From contig NW_024104670.1 of the NCBI RefSeq assembly GCF_003945595.2, forward strand, positions 186,001 to 250,000: DNA of 64,000 bases, read 5' to 3'. The DNA is from Pipra filicauda. Taxonomy: Eukaryota; Chordata; Aves; Passeriformes; Pipridae. The first letter of the stretch is position 1; every line of letters starts with the position of its first letter. This document shows positions 32,200 through 64,000 of this stretch, one piece after another. The translations under genes were made by a program, and so were the position numbers. Below the pieces are notes generated by a model. The model was not told the DNA's origin and searched no databases. It saw nothing but the letters and a program-made list of their open reading frames with translations.

Positions 32200-35100
32200 A
32201 ACTCCTTCCATGGTAAAACCTCCCTTAATTTCCATCTTTTGCCACAGAGAAATCCAACCTGCTGCTTCTTTTTCTTACAGGAGGGAAGACTTTGCTAAAA
32301 TCATTGGGTCCCACCATTGTTATTTTTGTCACCGTCAAGCCCAGGGGTCTGAAACTCCCCAAATCCAACATCTGCTCCCCAAAATGTGAGCTCCAAGAGG
32401 GGAACACTTGGGATGGAGAGCGGCAGGGAGGAAAGCAGTAGGAACTGGTGAGGCAGCCCTGGGTGACGGGGTGGAGGGTGGTGGGTGAGGGGGAGCAGCT
32501 GGACCTGAGCCCCCGGGGGGGTTTTCCTGCCCGGAGTGAGCGATGGAGCTTCCCGGGGGATCCGCAGCTGGGGGGGACACGGGGCAGCAGGGCCACCACC
32601 TCCCCCTGCCCCTGCCCAGCTGGATCCAGGGCAGCAGCTGCTCTGCAGATGTGGGTTGTGCCAGCGGAGCACGGGGGGAAATCCACTTCCAGCAGCTCTG
32701 CTGGGATTCCCTGCTCGGGAAAACGTTATCCCGGGGTCAGAGCTGGGGAGACAGCCTGGGGTCAGACCTGCCTCGCTCCCCCTGGAGCTCTCTGGGAGGG
32801 CTGGACCCATTTTAGCACGTGAGTCCTGGCTTGGGATTGCCACCAGGTGTGTCCCTGCTGCTGTGGGATCCCATCCCATCCCATCCTGCTGCTGAAGGAG
32901 CAGGGCAGGATTCCTCGGGTTTGCTCCAGCCTGACCCCCAATCCCGGCTCTGCTCCCGTCGCTCCCGCAGCGAGCGGTGCCCGTGGCTGCCTGTGCTGGC
33001 TCCCAGAGCACATCCCCAGCCCCAGCCCTGCTCCTGGAGCAGCCTAAACTTTTGGAGGAGGTTATCCAAGTTACAACCTTCCCCTCGGGTCTGCCAGCCT
33101 TGTTTTCCCGGAGCTGCTCGGAGCGTTCACCCCGCGCGCCCGGAGGAGGAGGAGGGATGAGGGATGTGTGGATCCTCCCAGGTTTGTGCTGGCTCAGCTG
33201 CATCAGGGATTTGGGTGGGAAAGAAGGATTTCTGCTTGACAGGGCTGAGCAAGAAGCAATTCCTCAGTGGAACTGCACTAATGGTGGCAAAACAAGCGTT
33301 GGTGGCTTTGGTGTGGGAGAGGGTTTTGTGGAGACACAACCCCGGTGGATCTTGTCCCGAAATCCAATGGGATGAGGTTCGTGTCTCCACAGAAACTCTA
33401 CCCACTTTCCACTTTCCTTCTAAAAAGTCAGGGTTTATCTCTTTTGGGACAGAATATCAGACAGAGACTGGTTTCAAGCACTGTATTCCTGCCCCGGGAG
33501 AGCTGGGAATGGTCCCCACGCGGCTCTCCCGGCGCTGGCAGAGCCCGGCTCCCCCTGCTCCACAGTTACACAGCTCCCAGCCTCTCCAGCAGAACTCCTG
33601 CACCAATATTGCACCCAGATAAAGGCTCAGAAGGATGTTATTAGTGTAGATTAAGAGTCCAGAGCTATTAGGGAGTAATTACTACTTTCACAGCAACTAC
33701 TTAACCCGTGGCTTAGTCCTTCAGCCACCAGACACGAGCCAGGGGCTGCAAAAGCTTTTCATCCAGGCAGGAACGTCGTGCCTGCAATAAATGGTGCCCT
33801 GGAACAGCTACAAGTGACCAATTTGCACTCCTGGCACAATTGCTAATCAATGAAATGGATTATCCTGATATCTTTATTATATGTATTCTGGGTCCTTCCC
33901 TCCCAGCCAACCCCCGTATCTGGTTTCTCCGAAGTGCAGCCTGTTTGTTTGCCTCTCATGAAGTGCCTCTGCCGGGTATAAAGTCAACAGGGTGAAAGAA
34001 ATATCCAGCAGCACTAAATGCTGACCTGGGCTCTGCAGCTGTGGCTGTGCCAGGGCAGCTGCTGGTGCTGGGGCAGCAGCTCCACCCCGAGCAGGAGCTC
34101 CAGAGGTTTTGACTTCAGACAAAAAAACCCCAGACAGGCGGAATTTGGTTCCGAAGGCAGGTGTGTGTGTGATTTCCAGGGCTGGATGTCTCAGTGCTGA
34201 ACCTCCCTGTGCCCCTCCAGCCCTGGGACGTGCAGGGCTGACAAGTGCTGCCCTCAGAAAGGGCCACGTGTCCGTGTCCCCGCTGCCTCCCCCGGGATAA
34301 CCAGGGGTTCTCCCAGATCCAACCCCTGCTCTCCTCCAGCCTCAGCCCATCCCAGCCACAGCAGCACAACCCTCCTGGCACTGTCTGTGCTCTGCTGCCT
34401 TCCCACGTCATTCCCGAGCTTCAGCTGGATCCAGGTGGGACAGGGACACTTTGGTGTCCCCCAGCTCTGGGATTTGTCTCCCTGCCAGTTACCCAGGAGA
34501 GCTGGGGCTGCTCCATCCCCCCTCTGAGCCAGCCCTGCTCTCCTCCACACCACACCTGGCTGGGGGAGCTGGTGCTTCAGGAATCTGGGAATGTGTTGGG
34601 AAGAGCTCAGCTGTGTCCCTGGAAGGGTCCTTCTGCTCCGCTCTGAGACACCGAAACAAAACATCTCAAGGGCAGCTTTGATTGCAGAGAATTCCAAGTA
34701 TTGGAAACCTCTGTAATCGTGGAAAATAGGGCTGGAGTGACCTGAGGGGATCATCCATTCCCTTCCCCGCTCTGACGGGACCGAGCTGACCCACTCCCCA
34801 GAGTTTTCTGGAATGGGAATGCCGTGACCTTCCCGAGAGATTTCAGAGTTCAGCTCTCACATCCCTCCTCCAGTGGCACCTCTCTCCTATTCCCAGTGGA
34901 TGTGCTGGGCAGGATTTTCCCCTTCCCTCTGGAGCAGAGAGGGCTCTTCAGCTGCTGCTTTCCCTGGCACTGCTGGGGGCACCTCAGCTCTGCCCGGGAG
35001 CTTTGGGCTGATCCGACATTCCCGTCGTATCCAGCTGCACTCGAGCATTTGCTCCTCCAGTCCCAGGGAGAGAGGAAGGAGGGAATTTTAAGCTTTTCTC

Positions 35101-38100
35101 CCTGGAATCACAGAGGTTGGAGTATCATTCCAGCTCCTGATCCAGCACTGATTCCGTTCTGAACTTTGCTGCTGTCGGAGGCTCAGGGGCTCCAAGCTTT
35201 CCCTGGGAGCTCATCCCTCTCCCTGAAATCCCAGGAACGTCTCACAGAGGAGGAAACTCGTCATGTTTTGCTCTCACTTTCCCTGTTACACCTTTCCAGA
35301 GCAGAAATCCCAAACATGAGCTTGTTTCCCTCAGACCCTGATCCCACAGCCCGTGTCCAGCTCTCCCCTCCCTTCCCAGGGCTCCGTCCGGGCTCCCGTG
35401 TGGAATCTTGTGGCTCTCACACGGCAAAGGGAAGGGAATGATCCCCAGTGCCAGGACTCTGCGAGGGAAAAGCAACACAGGGAGAGCAGCTCTGGCTCCA
35501 GCTGAAGGCAGGGAGGGTTTGCCCAGCTCCTCATCCCATTCCCTGTGCTCATCCCATTCCCCGTGCTCATCCCAGCCCAGTATTCCCACTGAGCTGCGCT
35601 GGGGACACAAGTGATGCCTGGAGGGATTTCCAGGGATCTTTGGAGCTCCAGACAGCACTTCCACCACTTCATCCTCCCTTCTGGGTTCAGACCTGCTTCC
35701 CCCTCCGGTGCTGGTGGGAATGGAACAGGTTTTTTCCCAATGGCAACACCCCAGACATGTTTTTAAATGCCAATCCATCCTTTTTAACTCCAAACAATCC
35801 CGAGGGCCTTTTAAAGCTCCAGTGGTTGTTCTCCAGGAATTCAGCTCACTGGGGTGGATGTCTCGGAGCCTTCCTGGTTTCCAGTCCTTTGGGGAGGAAA
35901 AAAAAACCCCACAACAACTAAAAATGGGAACCAGAAAACATTGGGAATATGAAATTCTCCTCGCTGCACGCTCTGCTTGTTTGTTTTTCCCCAAATCCTC
36001 GTCGTTCCCCCGGGATCAGGGACCTGCAGGAACAGAGAGCACACACCCAGTGCCCACCTGCCTTTGGAGCTGAATTCTACCCCTCTGGGGCTTTTTGTTT
36101 GAAACATCCACACGGGGAAGGTTTATTTGGACCATCGGGCTGCGTCCAAAGGTCCCACAACCACAACTTCCAGCTCTGCTGTTGCTGCTTCCAGAGGCTG
36201 GAGAGATGATCCAGGTTTGCTCCAGCACTAAAACTACCTGTGCTCTACAGGCTTCACCTCGTGGCAGCTGTTTTAGTGGGGGAAAATATCCTTTATTCTG
36301 CCTGGGAGCAGAGGCAGAGGCAGAGGCGAGCAGCTGGAGGGGCAGGAGCTGCAGGGAATAACCAGTTGCTGCTCAGCCCCGAGCCTGCAGCAGCAGGACG
36401 AGGATTCCCCATCCCGGTCCATGGCCGGGCGCCCGCCCAAGTGGCTGGGTCAGTAACGTGGAATTATTTCCATCTCGTGCCCTTTCTGCTCTCCAACGTC
36501 CCTTTTCTGGCAGCACCAGGGGTTTGGGTCAAGGTTGGGATTGTGAAGTGACCTAAGTGTTTTTTAAAGTGACCCACAACAGAAAGTGTTGCTGTGGAGT
36601 TTCCCACCCCCCCGGGACACACTTGTTTTGGGTAGGGAGAATTAGGGAGAAAGGCTGTGGAAGGAGTGGCTGAGCTTTCCCTCACCTCCTGCTCCGGGGA
36701 GCTGGAGAAGTGGAGGGATGAAAGCAGAACCCGCCGCTCTCGGGGGGATTTAAACGGCAGCTCGGAATTGTAGGGCCCCCAGATTCCTCCTCGGTGAGCA
36801 CAGACCTGAGATAAACCCATTTATTCCAATCTGGAGGGACTCTGGTAAAAACACCCCCATCAGCTGGAAGGAAAACGTTTAATCTGGGCTTTGGAAGTGC
36901 TGCAAATGTTTGCAGGGGGGTTCAAAGGAGCGGCTCCGACTGGAAACAAGGTCAGGGGGAGTTCAGCAACGGCAGGATCCATCCCCCACGAGGCTTCCCC
37001 AACTCTGCTGGCTCAGTTTATCGTCCTACCAAGACCAAACCTTTCCCCCCTCTGCCCCAGCCATCTGTAGGAGAAATGGCAGCTCCAGCTGCTCCTGGGG
37101 GGGGTTTGAGGAGGAAAAACCGAATTGACAGGTTTGGAAAGGTCTGTCCTGAGCAGCAGTGGCATCTTCATCCGAGGGAGAAACTCAGAATGGGAGGGAT
37201 TATCTCAACAACAACTTTTCAGGGCTCCTCCTGATAAGGAATTTCCTTTCCTCACGTTCAGACTTTGCCACTTACACAAAGAAAATCACTGGAAAACAAC
37301 CCCCACCCTCCCCAAAATGAACCATTTCCATTGTGTGTGGAGGGGGGGGGGGGAAATAAATGTGCTCCAAGCAGCTTTGTTTGGTTGCAGTTTGAACATT
37401 TCTGTGCGTGTTCACAACCCCCCCAACGGGGAATTGGTGCTCCAGGAGGTCTGGGAGGCAGGGCTGGGAGGCAGGGCTGGGAGGCAGGGCTGGGAAGCAG
37501 GGCTGGGAAGCAGCCCCAGCCCCGGAGCTGGGGGGGCTCAGCTCCCTGCCCTGCCCTGGTGGGAGCCCAGAGAGGAAAAGCAGCGGCTGGAGAGGAGAAG
37601 CCAAGGGTTGCTTGGTTGTGGTTTTCTGCTGGGTTTGCCTGAGAGGGATTCCAGGTTTTGGGGGGCAGCAGTGGAGGGTTTCTGGGGGTGGGAGTTGGCT
37701 GTGGAGGCAGAGCTGAGGGCAGTGTTTGCTTTGTTTTCCAGCGGAGCACTGACATGTTTGGGGAAGGGGCAGCTCCTGAGCGAGGTCCAGGTTTAACCAT
37801 TTCCACCTTCCCTCCTCCTGCTCAACTTCCCAGCCCTCGGGAGCCAAAGGGCTCTTCCCGGGGCTCAGCCCCTTCCCTGGGGCTGGGGATGCTCCAGAGC
37901 TCCAGCAGAGCAGCATTCCAGCGCCACGGGGATGTTCCAGAGCCAGGGAGAACCAGGAGATTCCCAAGGATCCACCTCCAGCCCTAATTTTGTTTTAAAG
38001 CAAACCCAGGCGAGCTTTGCCCCTTGACAAATTTATCAACGCGGGGTTTGACAAACTGGATCTCAGATCTGAGCTGCTTTTTCCAGGCAGGAATATTTTC

Positions 38101-39415
38101 CACGTCGTAAAAACTGAACAAAAGGTGGTTTAAACTGGGATTCCACTTAAGGAAAGGGAAATATTTCCCAACTGTGACCCTGACTCTTTTTACCCTGTTG
38201 AGTTCTCACCTGTGTTTTTAAGGACAGCTTTGCTGCATATTCAGATTATTTCTGCTTGTTGAGATTTGATTGAAACAGGTTCTGTGCGAAGAAAATCCTT
38301 ATTTTTGTTTTCCCTTGTGACCTGGGTATTTTACTGAGAACTTTCAGCCCTTATTTATTGGGAAACAATTAATAAATATTTTCAAACTTCTGGAAATGAA
38401 GATTTTTTTTCCCCAAAGTTTCTGAGGTTTCTGAGTGCATCTTTAATATTGTCCAAATTAAAACCTGGGGGTATGACCAGAGATTAAAAAATAATCACCT
38501 CCCCCCCCAAAAAAAAAAAAAATCAAATTAAAGAAAGATTTAAGTGATGACTGGGAGAAAAATAAGAGAATATAATCTGTTCTTGTTTGCAGCTAATCTG
38601 TCATAAAAAATGTTTCTGTCTTAGATATATTTTTAGATAAATTCTGCCTCAACCACACTTCAGCAGCCTGCAGGGATTACACATTTTTGTATCAAATCCC
38701 CATTTTGGGGAAATCTCAGCTTCACTTTTCACCACCCAGTTTCAACCTTCCCCCTCAAGAAATTCCCCCCAACTCCCAAGTGGCAACAAACCCCTCTCTG
38801 AACCCGCAGATAAATTGTGAGAACCCATCAGGACCATTTCTGGCTGACTCAGAGATTTCAACCTCTTTTAAAAAAAAAAAATCCCACTTTCCCCCCAATC
38901 GGTTCTGATGTGTTGAACCGTCAGCAGCTTTGTGCTGGTGGGAGAACGGGGCACTCAAACCTCAGCACGTTTCTGAACCCTCGCAGAAATCAACTTTTCC
39001 GGGGGGTTTTAACCCCTAAACCCTCGAAGCCCGCCCGGAGAAGCTGCAGGGGGAGGAAGAGGCCCCGGAGGGCTCTCCCGGAGCCAGTGCCCGGGGGCAA
39101 ACTTGTTGCTCAGGCTCCAGAAATCCCACTGGAATTCTGCTGCAGTGGCTGGAAAGGTTGGGATCGGCCAGGAGGGAAGCGTTTCCTTTGGGGTGGGGAG
39201 GGGGCAGCGGGGCAGGGGCACTCCGGGGGGGTTGGGGGCAGCCCCCGAGCCCCAGCGCTGCCCCCCCCGCAGATCAATGATTTGGCCCCGCTGTTCGCAT
39301 TCCCTGAATGCCTCCCATCTGCAGTCTGGAACGCTCCAGCCAGGGGCAGGGGGGACTGATCGCCCTGCTCGGCTCTCAGCTAAATTGAAGACTTCCCTCT
39401 TTGTTTGCACTTCCC

Positions 39416-39446
<31 letters not shown>

Positions 39447-40239
39447 CCTTCGTTTCACCCTCGCCCGGGGTTGTGTCACATGGGGAAGGTACCGAGCAAA
39501 CCAATGACAGCAACGACAAAAGATTCCTGCTCAGGGTTAGGGATGGATCCGAAGCAGAGAGGGGATCATTTATTTCAGCTCTGGTGGTTTTTTTTTGGGG
39601 GGGGGGGGGGCACAGCAGGAAGGTCCCTGCTCAGGTTTTCACTCAGGGAGGGCTTGAAAAACGCACTTTTCTGAGCTGCAGGAAATTCATTTCCCCACTT
39701 TCGTCGCTCTCCTCTTTTCACCTGCGAGTTTGGAGCTTGGATTACACCCTGGAAAGCTCAGGAACACGCGCGTGGAAGCAGCAGAGCCCCTCCAAAGGCT
39801 GGGTCGGTTTGGTACCTCCAGGGCAGCCGAGCGGTGCAGCTGGAAAGGATGGAAAGGATGGGAACCAAACTTTCCCTGGTGAGCAGCAGCCACGGGGTTT
39901 GAAGGCAAAAATCCCGGGATCAGAGAACGAGCCGGCTACAGGAGGGAAAGCTGAAGGCTTTTTTTTGCTTTAAATAACCATTTCCCAGGATTTTTATCAT
40001 TCCTTTTGATGAGTTTCCGAGGAGGGGGCTGGAGCACAGAGCACACACACACACACAGCTTGGGGTTTTTTTTTTTCCTCCAGGTTTTCCAAAACTTCGG
40101 ATCCGCGAGTCCCATCAAATTTATTTACTAACAAATTCCCCACGTGGCTCTTCCTCGAAAATAAAAAATAAATAAATAAAAAACCCCCAAAACCCATGCA
40201 AATAAAGAAATATTTAGCCGAGAATAAAAACAAGGAACT

Positions 40240-40240
<1 letters not shown>
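32200..40240. other. GIP-IGF2BP1 intergenic region
   Basis: About 8 kb between two divergent genes. I recognise no exon or RNA gene. It holds G, A and T homopolymer runs (for example T at 39423-39447 and G at 39597-39610) and a possible short inverted CR1 remnant at 35104-35150. A/T-rich unique sequence at 38000-38700 and a candidate conserved element at 33640-33900 complete the list. Confidence 0.6.
33640..33900. other. Candidate regulatory element, A/T-rich unique sequence
   Basis: A 260-bp stretch of balanced, non-repetitive composition in a GC-rich, repeat-prone neighbourhood. It has several homeodomain-type cores (gtaattac, caattgctaatcaatg) and GATA-type words (ggattatcctgatatc). This texture is typical of conserved noncoding elements, but conservation was not tested. 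Confidence 0.25.
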
Positions 40241-63663
<23,423 letters not shown>

Positions 63664-64000
63664 GTGAGTGCCCCCGTCCCTCGGGAATTCTGCCCTCCCT
63701 GCCACAGCTCTGGCCCCTTCCCTGCCTGCAGAAAACCGGACTTCCCGTGCTGTCAACCAGATTACCCCCAGATTCCTAAATTCTGGCTAAAAATGAGGCA
63801 AATCTTTGCGGACCCCCCTGTGCTCTGGTTTGTTTTCCTTCACCTTCAGATGGATTTCCAAGTTTTTGGGCTTCTCTTGGAGGTTCAGAGTGTAAAACTG
63901 TAACTTTTTGCTCGAGCAAAAGCGGAGATTTCCTTGGGCTTCCGTGATTTCAGGAGTTGTGTCCCCAGAAAAGGCAATGATGAGACCAAACGTCAGATCA

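Overview
The window is bird nuclear DNA. The coding sequences match vertebrate genes, the exon-intron structure uses GT-AG splice sites, and the only interspersed repeats I recognise are diverged 3' fragments of CR1 LINEs, the dominant avian retrotransposon. High GC content, CpG-island promoters, short introns and many small minisatellites suggest a gene-dense microchromosome. The gene order ATP5MC1 > UBE2Z > < SNF8 < GIP IGF2BP1 > is the conserved block known from human 17q21.32; the equivalent chicken chromosome (27) is recalled, not tested.

Layout. 1-730: a probable leftward promoter and 5' exon of a gene that leaves the window. 1.6-5.6 kb: ATP5MC1 (+), complete, 5 exons, 135 aa. 5.6-7.8 kb: intergenic CR1 fragments and a CTCF-like site. 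8.0-19.85 kb: UBE2Z (+), complete, 7 coding exons, 360 aa, with a 2.1 kb 3' UTR. 20.1-23.7 kb: SNF8 (-), complete, 8 exons, 258 aa, tail to tail with UBE2Z. 25.7-31.96 kb: GIP (-), with four coding exons (151 aa), a noncoding first exon and a TATA box. 32-40 kb: intergenic. 40.2-64 kb: CpG island, 5' UTR and first five coding exons of IGF2BP1 (+); the gene continues beyond the right edge. Its intron 2 fills 43.3-62.1 kb.

The genes are not one pathway. They cover a mitochondrial ATP synthase c-ring subunit, a ubiquitin/FAT10 conjugating enzyme, an ESCRT-II subunit, an incretin hormone precursor and an mRNA-binding protein, held together by ancient synteny. No tRNA, rRNA, CRISPR, intact transposon or viral gene was recognised.

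The points most worth a second look are: (i) an exact 113-bp triplication of the acceptor and start of the last UBE2Z exon, giving three potential terminal exons; (ii) a GIP precursor whose two C-terminal exons each carry a glucagon/GLP-like F-x-x-W-L motif, in the same exon order as proglucagon; (iii) a tendency for minisatellites to sit just upstream of 3' splice sites; and (iv) a 22-copy repeat in IGF2BP1 intron 2 whose unit looks like a 3' splice site.
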